Source: Spinellus fusiger
Taxonomy: Eukaryota > Mucoromycota > Mucoromycetes > Mucorales > Phycomycetaceae
Direction: 5' to 3'
DNA: 64,000 bases
NCBI GenBank assembly: GCA_025094145.1
Contig: JALLLS010000108.1
Location: 1-64,000 of the forward strand
Made by a program: the position numbers and the translations under genes. Every line of letters begins with the position of its first letter. Positions within the stretch are counted from its first letter, which is position 1. Positions 46,985-58,400 of the stretch are shown piece by piece. Below the pieces are notes generated by a model, which had not been told where the DNA came from, did no database searches, and saw only the letters and a list, made by a program, of their open reading frames with translations.

Positions 46985-47420
46985 ACAGTATGTCTACCTC
47001 ATCCAACACCACTGAGAGAAATGAGAGAGAAACATATTTATGAGTTGGACCGTATTTCTGGGATGAATCCATAAATAAGTTATTCTATTCAGGAGAATAA
47101 TGCCATAAGCCACAGGTAAAAGTTAGTGAAGTAATGAATGGAGAAAGTGGGTAGATTCACAGTGAAAGAATGGTTCTCATAAAGCCCTGAACTTAATCCT
47201 TTCCAGCACCTTTGGGACATTTCGGACCGTGAGGTTCGGAAAAAAAAACGACAGCCAAATGTATTCTTCAATATCTTGAGGCTGTTCTGTTGCTCAAATG
47301 AAAAAAATAATAATCTATAGAGATGATCAACAGTCTCATTGAGAACATGTCTCTGAGATAATACAAGACTATCATTGAAACAGAGGGTGGTAGTGCCAAT
47401 TGCTAAGACTTTTTGTATAA
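46985..47420 (+). mobile_element. Decayed Tc1-like fragment
   Basis: An ATG-like start (MSTSSNTTERNER, about 46990) typical of local Tc1 N-termini jumps directly to a C-terminal part (SPELNPFQHLWDI, about 47185-47225). Most of the transposase is deleted. Confidence 0.55.
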
Positions 47421-47465
47421 TACAATTGTATGTATTGTTATACTAACCACATCTATGCTATATAC

Positions 47466-48791
47466 GGTCACACCCAATTGAATTTAATACTTTTGAAAAT
47501 AAATTCCAGGACGAAATATTTAGGATATGTTCAACATTACATAACACACTCCACATCTGATATAGAAGCTTCAAACCTTCACACAATAAAGCTCAACATC
47601 TCTAATGATTGAAAATAAAATAATAATAATACAGTTAATATTTTGTATGGCCCCCTTTGGCATCAATGAAAGCCTGGCATCTGTCTGTCATACTTTGAAT
47701 TTATTGTTGTGCAAGTTCAACACTAACTCACTCACACTCTTCTGCAAGTAGAGCCTTCAAACTTTTAACATTGGTAATACATACCCTCCTTTCCTCAATC
47801 TGTCTTTCCAAAGACCCACCAGACATGTTCAATTGAGTTCAAGTCAGAGATTTGTATGGGCCAGTAATCAAAATGCCTAATCTGATGCGTCTCTTTCCAT
47901 CGCCCCAGTATGACAACTAGCACCCTTTTATTATAACAGAAACTCACTGTCCTAATTTTTAATAAAAACTAATGAACCAAGAATAGAACTCACCAGCCAA
48001 AATCTTAATATATTCGTCCTGGTTTACAGTGCCATCAACAAAGACTAATGGGCCAAATCCACTTACCCAAAAACAGCTCCAAAGCATGACCCCACCGCCA
48101 CCAAACTTTGTTGTTGGAACACTATGATTAAGATCATACCTTTCTCCAATTTTTCTGATGACACAGGCACCTCCATCGTTTCCTTTCACAGTATATTTTG
48201 ACTCATCAGAACAGATGACACCTTTCCACTGGTCGTTTGTCCAATTAACATGTTCTTTAGCCCAATAAAGCCGTTTCTCTTTGTGTTTTTCAGTTAAGGC
48301 TGGATTGTGAGCTGGAGAAAAAGATCCAAACCCTAACTGATTGCAGTAACGGATAATGGTGTTTCTAGATACATCAACCTGAATCTTCAACATTTCCAAT
48401 CTCAACTGATTATATGAGGCAAATGGGTCCTCTCTAATGACCTTTTCCAGGTGTCTGAGGTCCTTCTCACTGGCTTTCTTGGGTTTTCCATGACTCTTTA
48501 AACGCAATGGTGACCCATGTTCTTTGATATTTCTGATAATATTTTGAACTATGGGCTTTCTCATCCCAACTACACTCACAATCACAGTCAATTTTAATCC
48601 AACCTTTAACAGGTAATAAATGCCCCACAATCTTCTATTTTTTGCCTTATCCTATTCTCCACGAGTGTGGGTCTCTGAATATCTATCTGGTATGTTGTGT
48701 TGGTTTAATAATATTCATAAAGAAAAAGAGTTTTATGCAAAAAAGAGTTTTTATTAAAATTTAGGCAAGTATTAAATTCAATTGGGTGTGA
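47466..48791 (-). mobile_element. Tc1-like transposon with partly intact transposase
   Basis: Inverted ends TCACACCCAATTGAATTTAA (from 47468) and its reverse complement (to 48791) bound a 1.3-kb element with TA nearby on both sides. On the minus strand the transposase is open for 223 codons (48630-47959): HTH (VGMRKPIVQNIIRNIKEHGS), then SFSPAHNPALTEKHKEKR, WAKEHVNWTNDQW, first catalytic SDESK, and GGGGVMLWSCFW. The second Asp region and the terminal ELN.TEH-type Glu region lie in other frames beyond the stop. Related relics: 28886-29960 and 50260-51290. Confidence 0.8.
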
Positions 48792-48957
48792 TACCCAATA
48801 CTCTCGGTATGACATTTAGCTTACCTTGTTTGGCTCTTGGTGCTACTTCTTATGGTAGAAATCTTTCCCAACTTCACTCATTTACAGTATTTCTCGAAAT
48901 TATTCACGTACTTGACGAAAAAAAAAATCAAGCACAAAATGAATAAAAATTCGTGCA

Positions 48958-49863
48958 TTGATGTTTGTCTGATTTCTTGTCTGATTTTCGGTGTGTCTAA
49001 CTTTATGGCTGTGTTTGGCTAACTTTTCATTTTTATTTTTATTTATTTTTTTATTTTGATAGTTTTGATATGCATTTGGGTTTCTTCTCATCTGAATTCT
49101 CTTATGTATGTCCCCCTCGAGGAAGACCTGCTCAAGTAAGATTCCAACGGGATCCTATAAGGTAATGACAATAGTGTTAATACTCCTTGAGCAAATGGTG
49201 TACTGTTTGGTTATAAAAAGAGTATATTTCTCAAAGATGTAAAAGGGTGCATCTGTTCCCACCATTGATGCCATTCTATACACTATACAAATATATGGAG
49301 TTACTACAATAAGCTCTGATAAAAATGGGTGACCAGGTCTTCCTATTCCCAACAATAGTATGATTTCAAATGAATTGAAACATGGGACTTTTCACTAGAT
49401 AGCCAACACCCCACCCAGAGCATGGATGGTGTTGATGGCATGCTATGATACAGTCCAAGGGATGCATGTGTGAGGTGTGTGTGTGTGTGTGCTTAATAAA
49501 GCGTAATATCATCTCTGTGAATATGGAGTATGACTGAGATCGTCTGGAAACAATCTACAGTAGTGAGGTGATATACAACGGTGAGAAGCAGATAGAGGCT
49601 GTCATGGTCGCAATGTTGGAATTAGAACTACTTTCTTCTTACCCCTCAAAGAGTACACAAACATCCTTGGTGTCAACATAGAACAGAGATAAAGGACTGT
49701 GATGAATGCTAAGGAGCGATACACCAACTACTGATGGCTACTGTGTAAACCCAGTATTCTTGTCATGAAGTACTGCTTTCTCTATGAATGGAAAGTAAAA
49801 GGACTCTCAAAATGAGAATAATAAAACTGCAGTAATATGAAAACAAAGTGGGTAAGATGAGAT
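48958..49863 (-). repeat. 906-bp inverted repeat, right arm
   Basis: Reverse complement of 44109-45014 (see left arm). The arm stops exactly where an LTR-like repeat begins (49864). The last bases, GATGAGAT, also precede the LTR copy at 59759-59982, so they may be the internal end of the same retroelement. Confidence 0.85.
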
Positions 49864-50080
49864 TGTTGGAAAACCCAAAAAACAAGAGGTGTGTTTGTTT
49901 GAATTAAAGGGTATATTTCTCAAAGATTCATTGTATGATTTTTGGTCTACTTGTATACATATTCTTTCTATGTTACAAAGATTAAGCTATACAACAATAG
50001 CTTCTCAGTAAATTCAGGAATGGATTTTCTTCCCTTGTCCTATGTGTGTTTCAAGGAAAGAAAACCTTCACATTTACAAG
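49864..50080 (+). repeat. LTR-like repeat (TGTTGG...), copy 2
   Basis: Begins TGTTGGAAAACCC and ends CTTCACATTTACAAG, aligned with 1369-1587 over its whole length with few differences; the terminal CA is altered. Confidence 0.6.
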
Positions 50081-50259
50081 ATAATTGATCTTATTGAAAT
50101 TGTGGTCTTTTACAGTCACACAAAATTAGTTAGTATACGACCCTATAATTTATACAATTTTAAACATAATTTTTTTTCTTCTTTTTACCACAGAATCACA
50201 TTCCACTCATCAATTTCAAATTTCAAAGGCAGAATCTTCAACTAAAAACTTGAGTTTAT

Positions 50260-51290
50260 AATAAGATTAAAGAAAGAGAGTAATGGGGTGTTTATTGGCT
50301 TAAAGAGAAAATTACTCCATGAGTAGCATTTCAAAGGTTGTTGGCATTAGCAAGTCTACTGTCCAAAAGACCATTAGTAGAATCATGACTACTGATACAC
50401 CTTTACCAAGACTTAGTTTTGGTGCACCAAAAAACTAGACGAGAGAGACCTCAGACAACTTGAGGTCATTCTATGAGGAAAACTCTTTGCCTCTTATAAC
50501 TACATGAATTTGGAATTTAAAGCATGAGATAATCATCTGTAGAGCAACATTCATCAGATATATTCATCAGATTGGGTTTTCTTCCTACTTTTCAGCACAC
50601 AAGCCAAAGTTATCTGAAGAAAACATGAAGAAAAAGGCTTCGTTGGGCAAAGGAACGGGTCAATTGGACTCCTGAGGACTGAAGATGCATTGTATGGTCT
50701 GATGAGTCACGGTTTGAAATAGAAGGTTACCAGGAAAGGGCCAAAGTGATTTGGAAGATCGGAAAGAATTATAAGGCTGCTCATATTATATCTAAAACCA
50801 AATGGAGGAAAGGTAGCATAATGATCTGGAACTGTTTTTGGGCTGGTGGATTTGGTTCTTTGGTCTTTATTGATGGCACTATAAATCAGGACGTATATGT
50901 CAACATTTTGGCATAGAACTTTCTGTCATAGTTCATTGAATTGAACAAGAAAAAGAATAGGGACTTTATATTCCAATAAGATGGGGTTAGCTGTCATACT
51001 GGGTGCTATGATAGATCGTGGAAAGAGATATATCAAATTAGAGTACTTTGATTACTATCCTACACAAATTCCTGAATTGAACCCAATTGAACACGTCTAG
51101 TAGGCCTTGGAAAGAAGAATTAAATAAATAAAGGCATCTATTACCAATGTTGGAATTTTGAAGGCTCTACTTGCAGAAGAGTAGGAGTGAGTTGGTGTTG
51201 AACTTGCACAACAATAAATTCAAAGTATGACAGACAGATGCCAGGCTATAATTTATACTAAAGCAGACCATACAAAGTATTAAATAATTA
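50260..51290 (+). mobile_element. Heavily decayed Tc1-like element
   Basis: The plus strand matches the minus strand of 47466-48791 in order: HTH remnant (about 50320), WAKERVNWTPED-like segment (about 50640), SDESRFEIEG (about 50700), FGSLVFIDGTINQ (about 50860) and ELNPIEHV (about 51085). Stops and indels are frequent in every segment. Confidence 0.65.
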
Positions 51291-51557
51291 TATATTTATA
51301 TATTATCATTATCATTATCATTATTATAAAAAATATGTCAAACTAACTTTTTGTTGAATTTGAGGTCACTATGTGTTTTAAAGTCTCAGCCTTTTTATCC
51401 ATGAAGCATGTTCTTTCTCAGAATTTCAAAAAATAAAAATCGTACCCTTTCTAATTTTGTGTGACTATACTAGCCTCGCTGTAATAAAGTATAGTATAGT
51501 ACGTTAGAGTATAATATATTAACCAATATTTATTACTTGAAATAATAGGGTTATGGT

Positions 51558-53342
51558 TTAGAGTTGATCCAGTATATCATGGTATTCTCCTTCAACTCCT
51601 ATGTAAGTTTCATGTAACTTCTTTTTCACTTCTTCAATATCCATGTCTCTTAAAGCATCCTAGAAAAGGGTGTTATTTCATAACACCTATGTTTTATACC
51701 TACAATATTGAACAGATAGAGCCGTTGCTTGACCTGATTTCTATATGCTCTATAGACCACACTGTCTAGTTTATTTATTTTGGTTAATAGGTGCATCTCA
51801 ACACACCGCCTTATCTGACGCTAAAATATACCAAGTCAAGTCAATATACAGTATAATATTATTTCTCTCTTTACAAACCTCTGTTAATTTAAATCGTATC
51901 TGTAATTCTTTTATTGTTTCTTCAGGAACAGGAACCACTAAACCCTCCAATGCGTTACTACTTATCAACATCCGCATATCATTCTTGTCTCTCATATCAC
52001 TGAATTCTTCATTGGGATCCTCCACTATATTATGTTGAAGATGAGCTCCTCCTCTGTCTACTAAAAGAATGTTCATACCTGTTAATTCTTTTACTTGACT
52101 GAAAGAGGTCAGAAGAGTGTAAAGTGTCTGGTAAAGTTTGCCTATTGATCAAGTACAAGTACAAGTATGAGATATAGATATAGGAAATATCTGCTTATTT
52201 TTACTTACTTCCGTGTCCTTGCTTTTGATAGGTTGGCATGATCAAAAATTGACTATCAGGATCAACCCACAGTAAAATTAACCAAAAATGATATTATTTT
52301 CTCTATTAATTATTCTTACCTGATACGCATACGGATGTTTTCAGGCCAGCAGAAGAACGGGTACGCAGTACAGTAGCCAACAAGATGATAAACAGAGGAT
52401 TCATTATCGCCTTCCTTTTGGAAACTAACAATGTAATATGAGTCCAATTATTATTATTATTATTATTATTTTTCTTCTTACACTGTATATATTTCCCATT
52501 TTTCATCATCACTTTCAATGTAGGATGATCCTTCAATAAAGAATAATGAAAATATCTGTATTCTCTCATGATACATCTTGAATTTCTCATTGGTGAAACT
52601 TGACTAGTACAAACAAAAAGTGAGAAATCCAAGTGTAACTACAGACACATCTATATTCTCTCTCTCTCTCTCTTTTATACCTTGTAAATTTCAAAGTGCT
52701 CTTCTTCCATTGAATATTCTCCCACTTTCTCACCAATTGGCTTGAATGCCTCTGCATCTTGCTGAACAACACAAAGAAACTCACTATAATCAGTGATAAT
52801 GTCTATGGCAAACACAATTAAAAAGAAAGAAAGAAAAAGAAAATATTCTTTAGGAAGATAAAGGTACCATTGGACATATATTTCCTGAGTGTAGCCTCAA
52901 TGGCTGCGGGTTTCAGGCCCCCTAATTCATTCCCTGTATGTCCTTTGTATTTATCTGCGTATTCCACGCGAAGAAAGGGCTGCATTGACCCAGACGCAAA
53001 ATGAATCTAAAGTGGCAGTAGTGGTAGTGGTTAATAATGACTTGGGATTGAGTGTAGGAGTAAATTCTACCTTTATTCTTAGTCCCTTGTAGCCAAACAC
53101 TGATTCTTGTTCTCCAAAGATAGGATAAGTGAAATTGGGTGCAAAAGCGTCTGTTTCAGCGTCATTGTCTTCGTTGCTTTCATAATCCTCGTTGTTCTCA
53201 ACAGAAAACCGCACTAATTAAGTCTTCTTTTTCAGTGTTTGGTTCTACAATAGTCTTATAATTTACCTAGTTGGATTTCAGTGCTTTCAGTTGTATTTGC
53301 TACCCATTCAGCAAGATCATTCATTGAAGGCTGTTGTGTCAT
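51558..53342 (-). CDS. HAT1: Histone acetyltransferase type B catalytic subunit
   Basis: Eleven exons fit: 53267-53342, 53071-53213, 52868-53006, 52681-52802, 52482-52603, 52320-52424, 52209-52252, 52079-52141, 51879-52024, 51704-51814, 51558-51659 (390 aa, frame kept). HAT1 family blocks occur in order: FTYPIFGEQESVFGYKGLRI (about 55-75), ATLRKYM, IGEKVGEYSMEEEHFEIYK, SYIESDDEKWEIYTVFQKEG, VGYCTAYPFFCWPENIRMRI, the acetyl-CoA motif FLIMPTYQKQGHG (about residue 240-250), VEDPNEEFSDMRDKND, and a helical end (FKLTEIRRCVEMHLL). HAT1 acetylates Lys5/Lys12 of newly made histone H4 before deposition. The C-terminal extension after the domain (KKKLHETYIGVEGEY) is like other fungal members. Transcribed divergently from FCF2. 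Confidence 0.92.
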
Positions 53343-53494
53343 GGTGGATAACGTGTCTTAGTTTCTGCCAAACTAGCAAAGTTCAACCTCCTTTGGATTC
53401 ATACTTGAACTCAGTCGTGACTCGTTAAAGAAAGCCACACCGAAAAAATAAGGTGAAATAGCAGAAAAAAAATTGAAGAGAAATACATCTCATT
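53343..53494. promoter_or_regulatory. Shared divergent promoter region, HAT1/FCF2
   Basis: Only 152 bp separate the two start codons. The segment must hold both core promoters and leaders. No TATA box is evident. Confidence 0.5.
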
Positions 53495-54313
53495 ATGCCC
53501 GTAACTCGTTCGCAACGACAAGCAATGGAAGCCTTGCCTATCCAAAAACAGCAAAGAAGCAATCAGGAAGAGAGTGATGAAGACCTCGATGCCCTTTTAG
53601 ATAAGGCCCGTGAAGCCCTTGCTCTCCAAAAAAAGAACACGCAGGAAGAAGACAAGTGAGTCAGAAAGACATGATGAATATTAACAGGGTATTAAAACAC
53701 AGACTACTCTATTCTAGTGAAGAAACAACTAAGAAACTCGGCCTCCCCAAACTGCATGCTGGTATTTCTGTCGAGAAAGCCCTCTACATTCAGCAACAAA
53801 ATAAAACAGTTCATTTGGATGCAACTCTTGTGCCCGTAGTGACTGATAATGCCAACAAACCAGAAGAACGACAATTGACAAAAAAAGAAAGACAAGAGGT
53901 AAAAGAAAACACTGCCTTATCTCACGAAAAACTCATGGATTTGAATACAGTTGAGGAGTAAGACCACCGGAAAAGGGTGGTTTGATATGGAGAGACCTGA
54001 AATAACAGCAGAAATCAAACGGGATCTCCAGATTATTAAGATGAGACATGTCTTGGACAGAAAGAGACACTACAAAAAGATGGGCAAATCGTATGACCCA
54101 AAGTTCTTCCAGATGGGCACTATTATTGAAGGACCTACAGAGTTCTTCTCCTCGCGTATACAGAACAAAGACAGAAGACAGACACTTGTGGACGAGGTAT
54201 TGGCTGATGAACAATCTCGCCAATACTATAAGCGTAAATACAATGAGACACAGGAGAGAACCAACAGTGGTGGCAAGAAACACTGGAAGAAGATGAAGCA
54301 ACAAAGAAAGTAA
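53495..54313 (+). CDS. FCF2: Pre-rRNA processing protein Fcf2
   Basis: Three exons fit: 53495-53655, 53703-53898, 53951-54313 (239 aa). The C-terminal half is the Fcf2 domain: KTTGKGWFDMERPEITAEIK, then MRHVLDRKRHYKKMGK, KFFQMGTIIEGPTEFFSSRI, RRQTLVDEVLADEQSRQYYK, and a basic tail (KKHWKKMKQQRK). Fcf2 (DNTTIP2/TDIF2 in animals) is a nucleolar SSU-processome factor needed for early cleavages of the 18S precursor. The N-terminus is acidic and helical. The first intron could instead end at 53687 (32 nt); 47 nt is more usual. Both introns are needed to avoid stops. Confidence 0.92.
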
Positions 54314-54344
54314 TTCTGAAGCAACACTCACTAGAAACTACATA

Positions 54345-55300
54345 TCCTATTCCAATGTGTCTTCTTTATCTTTATTTCATGCTTTGCTATGACTATAATT
54401 TTTATGAATTCTGTAGATATAGACCTCAAACGCTCAACCAATAAACAAAGGAGTGTTTTGTACAATACACATTGTTTATGGCGTAGGCTCATTAGTAACT
54501 ACAATGGCCATAGTGTGCTCGTAGTAAAGATGTTGGTGTGATCCTTGGATATTCCACTTCATTAAAGTACTAGGACGTCTCTTAGTTGCTGCTTGTTGGT
54601 ATAAACTATTCTTTCGTTATAAATAGCATCATTTAAATAAGCCCCAAAGATGATCTATTAGATTGGGATGGGGGCTTCATGGTGGCCAAGTTGGAGAGAG
54701 TCTCTATGCCATAATCTGCCCTTTATATATCTTGTTCTTTTGCTAATACTTACACTAGCACTATTCTTCTGCACCTGCTGAATGATTCCAAGGTTTAGGG
54801 CAATAGTGTCTTCAAGATATCAATACACATATCAAGATGACTATCTTTTTTATAAAAGACACTTCTTCAACACTATTTTCAATCGAAACAATCCCAACCA
54901 GCACACTGTTTAAACCTTTATTGTTATTTTCCTTGTTGTTTCTTCTACTTTTGTAGCAGTAAAGAAGACTCCTTCAAACTACACCACCGATTTCTACTGC
55001 TTTTTGGGCTTACACTATTCTTTTTTGTATGTACTTTTTGTTCAATATAAGATTATTATCGGTTCAACAGTGATACTATTTCTCTTTCTTATAGAAACAA
55101 ATGTTATTAATATTTTGATAATTTCTGCCCTGAGATGATTGGGATCACGCAACCTTTCTCTCTCTCTCCTCTTGTTAGGGCTTGATCAAGACTTGTCTTT
55201 TCATGTTGTTTCAGGATCTCTTTCAAAGTGAAAGGTGCTATGTTTAGTATAAGATCAATACCAGCATTTGATCTATTGTTTACAGTAGACACCTACACAA
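54345..55300 (-). mobile_element. Decayed Tc1-like element
   Basis: On the minus strand an N-terminal piece (MSTVNNRSNAGIDLILNIAP, 55292-55107) is separated by scrambled sequence from a C-terminal piece (about 54720-54570, NLIDHLWGLFK-like). The end 54345-54600 is nearly identical, inverted, to 9938-10190. It begins about 30 bp after the FCF2 stop, so it may provide that gene's 3' untranslated region. Confidence 0.6.
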
Positions 55301-55678
55301 GCACAATCTGTGTATCTCGGCTAATGTTTTTGTATCTTATTTTTGAAGTGTTTGTAAATACACTAGTGATAAAAGTAGAAGCAGAAATTTGAAAGAAAGA
55401 AAAGTACATCGAGAAGCAAAGACCATTAGGTAAATACACTTCTTCATTAGAGAATCAGCTGTATTTTGGAATGATACAGGTACTTTGTCTTATCACTTGA
55501 CAATGGCTATATTGCCTTTCTTTTTCATAGCACAGAAAATCAGTATTGTGATATAGGCATAGTTTAGCCTTATTTTACAGAGAACATCCACATATCATGA
55601 GTGAGAAAATCATAATGTAGACAAATACAATAGAATGATTACCCTATCATCAAGAAATAAAATCATAGTGTTGGAAAA
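55301..55678. other. AT-rich spacer
   Basis: No coding sequence or repeat recognised. Confidence 0.45.
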
Positions 55679-55912
55679 ACCCAAGAAGAAAAGAACCGTG
55701 TATTGTTGAATGAAAAGAATCTATTTCTTAAAGTTATAGAGTTATGAATTTGAATTTAATTATAAATATATATTTATATTTCTACGCTACAAAGATCTAT
55801 GTTATACGGCACTATTCTTTTAGTAAATCCAGGGATATTCTCTCTCTTTCTCTCTTTCTCTCTTTTGATTTGTGTGAGTTTAAGGAGAGGAAAACCCTCT
55901 TCATTTATAACA
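55679..55912 (+). repeat. LTR-like repeat (TGTTG...AACA), copy 3
   Basis: Begins TGTTGGAAAAACCC and ends TCATTTATAACA; the middle aligns with 1369-1587 with more divergence and a TCTTTC expansion (55842-55862). No target-site duplication seen. Confidence 0.55.
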
Positions 55913-56991
55913 CTAGCTAAATAGAAAGGTTTAATTATGGTGGATGAAGTATCATTCAAAAGTTGAAAAAAAATGATTTGTATTATTTATTCTCTCACTT
56001 TTCTTGCTATGATTTTATAGCAGTGTTAATATAAGATAGCATTTATACTACTGGAATATATCTATTCTATTTGTATTGAACCTACTGTATTCCTCATCAC
56101 CCATTAATATATACTCTTTTAAAATAGATGGTAGTTTTCTTCTTCTTTTCAAGAGTAACAAAACTATAAATGTTACTATTGAATAATAGATAGATGAGTT
56201 GATCTTCATACTGCACACACCTGTAGAATAAAAACAATACGATGATGATAACCAAAGATAACTAAATGATCATTTGGGTCTATAGATTACATGCATTTCT
56301 ACTGTATATGGATACACAACACGCAATCTATTGGCGTATTATTGCCAATAGAGATAGGGGGAGAGAGAAAAGGTATCTGATAAATATAGTATAACAAAAA
56401 AAAAGTGGATACCAAGGCAGTCAAAGTATTACAAATAAGGTGTTTGATACTATTTATATAGAATAAGCTAATGAAGAGGGCTATGATTATCTTATCTTGG
56501 TAAGAATAGATGTATGATGAGGAGAGCCATACATCAACATTAGAGTGATACATTGGTATGATGTATCACAAAAGACAGTTTTTATAATTATCTCATTCAA
56601 ATGGTGTATAGAGTAGTGGTGTGAATATGGGCAACTGTGGATAAATTAATAAATAAAAAGGAAATAGAATAGGTCACTCTTTTTTTACTAGTTTCATAGA
56701 TTAAGGCTTATGAAGTTAATAGTATAAGATCAAACATGGGCGTCTTCTATCCAGCAAGACAAAAAGTTCTTGCCTAGTCTTGGCATCATTGGTGACTACC
56801 ATGGTTCAAAGATAACAATTTCTTGGTGATATTATAGGTTCATAAGAAAGAGAGTGAAGAGTCTTTAGAATAACTATTATCAAAACAATAAGTCTATTTT
56901 ATCCCTGTCTAGTGTGTATTCTATTGTACTGACTGTTACTGGTGGTAAAGTACCAAACTACTTTTCTATTTAGTCTTCTTATTGTAATAGT
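55913..56991. other. AT-rich gene-free stretch
   Basis: No recognisable gene or repeat on either strand. Confidence 0.5.
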
Positions 56992-58400
56992 CTACACTTT
57001 TTTTTTTTTTTACTTTTCGTACACTTTATATTTTACTTATTGTACAGTTTTATAAATAAAAAGAATTGCACAAAGTGTGCGAAATTTATTAAAAGGTATT
57101 TTTACTTAAACATATTTCAAATTTCAAAGAAGAGTAACAATAAAATCCCTTGAGATCAGCGATAAGAACATCACTACATGCTTCAGTAATCCTCATGTTT
57201 AACGTCTCACTTTCTAATAGTTTCTCTCTTTTAAGCTTACTCTTCACAACAGACCAGAATTGCTCAATGGAATTAAGCTCAGGAGAGTAGGGTGGAAAGT
57301 ATACACATCCATAGCCACGACTTTCAATAAGTCTGCTAATACTTTCAGCTGTGTGGATAGGTGCATTATCCATTATTATATAATATCCTTTAAATTCATT
57401 GTAAAGATCAAAAATATCCAAAGTGCTTGCAATAAAGTTAAAGTAATGACCAGTAACTGTTCCAGTAGTTTTCTGCATTTTGGTTATTCCGTTTGCTTTT
57501 CTTTTTCTTGGTGAAGAGGTATAAGGCACTCTTACTTTAACATTAATAATGCCACGAGAAGATATAGCTCCCAAAATTGTTGTTGTTTTTGCTCTTGTTG
57601 TGAGCTGAACAACCTCTGCTCTGGTTCCTTTCTTTGACCAAGCCATGGTTCTTTTCAGATTTATATGAAAAGCGGACTCATCAATAAACACATAGTTACT
57701 ATTGTAATCCATGTCTGTTTGGTTCCATCTGATAACCCAGTCAAATCTTTTCTCAATACTCTCAGGCGAGTTTCTTTCCTTTGAATAAAGGTGTGCTTTC
57801 TTAAATGACAAGGCACACTTTTCTGTCATAAAGCTGTAAACCGTTGTCTTGGCAACTTTCAAGTCTTTGAGCTGCTCATCAAGACTGTCCATTGCTTGAT
57901 CTAACATTGCAGAAGGGTGATCCAAAAACCTTTCAGAAAGATGTTTCTTATGATCTTCATTTAATAATGCTGGTCGGCCTCTTTTTGGGGTCTCTACTGG
58001 CTCAACTTTGAGATCTCTGTTCATATTTTGCATGATTTGTTCCTTATCTCTTTCAAGCCAGTCGTATGCGGTTCGACGAGCAATACCCAACTGCTTAGCT
58101 GATTTACCTTCAGTCATATCTAGTTGATAAATCAGATGAAAAAGGTGACCTTTAACATCATCACCATGTTTCTTGTAGTAAGACACAGGTGCTGGAGTAG
58201 ACGTTGTATCCTTTTTGGCGGCCTTGAGTTTTGGCTGAGGCTTCTCGGGTGGTTTTAAGTCCAAGTAAGTACTGTAGTCTATGATATTTTGAAGAGAGAA
58301 ACATTCTTCATCTACACCCATCAAGATGGGTTCACTGCCCACTGTGCAAAAAAAAATATAAAGTGTGCGAAAAGTAAAAAAAAAAAAAAAAGGTGTGCAA
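56992..58400 (-). mobile_element. Intact DD34E transposon with long inverted repeats
   Basis: About 43-48-bp inverted ends flank the transposase: a T-run followed by ACTTTTCGTACACTTTATA (left, to about 57034) and, reversed, a T-run followed by ACTTTTCGCACACTTTATA (right, 58353-58400). The ends differ by only a few changes, and the transposase frame is open, so this is the best candidate for a recently active element in the window. The exact outer borders are uncertain because of the T runs. Confidence 0.75.
57089..58321 (-). CDS. IS630/Tc1-mariner superfamily transposase (DD34E)
   Basis: A single 410-aa frame from ATG 58321 (MGVDEECFSLQN). Residues about 60-100 contain an HTH (SAKQLGIARRTAYDWLERD), followed by a basic, proline-containing linker (PKRGRPALLNEDHKKHL). 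The catalytic residues are all present: first Asp in YVFIDESAFH (about residue 218), second Asp in YYIIMDNAPIH, and Glu in PPYSPELNSIEQFW, exactly 34 residues after the second Asp. KRTMAWSKKGTRA, a conserved segment after the first Asp, is also present. It would cut and paste its own element at TA-type targets. It differs in sequence from the degenerate Tc1 copies elsewhere in the window. Confidence 0.9.
   Translation of the reverse strand: MGVDEECFSLQNIIDYSTYLDLKPPEKPQPKLKAAKKDTTSTPAPVSYYKKHGDDVKGHLFHLIYQLDMTEGKSAKQLGIARRTAYDWLERDKEQIMQNMNRDLKVEPVETPKRGRPALLNEDHKKHLSERFLDHPSAMLDQAMDSLDEQLKDLKVAKTTVYSFMTEKCALSFKKAHLYSKERNSPESIEKRFDWVIRWNQTDMDYNSNYVFIDESAFHINLKRTMAWSKKGTRAEVVQLTTRAKTTTILGAISSRGIINVKVRVPYTSSPRKRKANGITKMQKTTGTVTGHYFNFIASTLDIFDLYNEFKGYYIIMDNAPIHTAESISRLIESRGYGCVYFPPYSPELNSIEQFWSVVKSKLKREKLLESETLNMRITEACSDVLIADLKGFYCYSSLKFEICLSKNTF

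Noticed and set aside
53899..53963. Possible programmed +1 frameshift in FCF2
   Set aside because: A normal 52-nt GT-AG intron (53899-53950) joins the two frames and yields the expected domain order.
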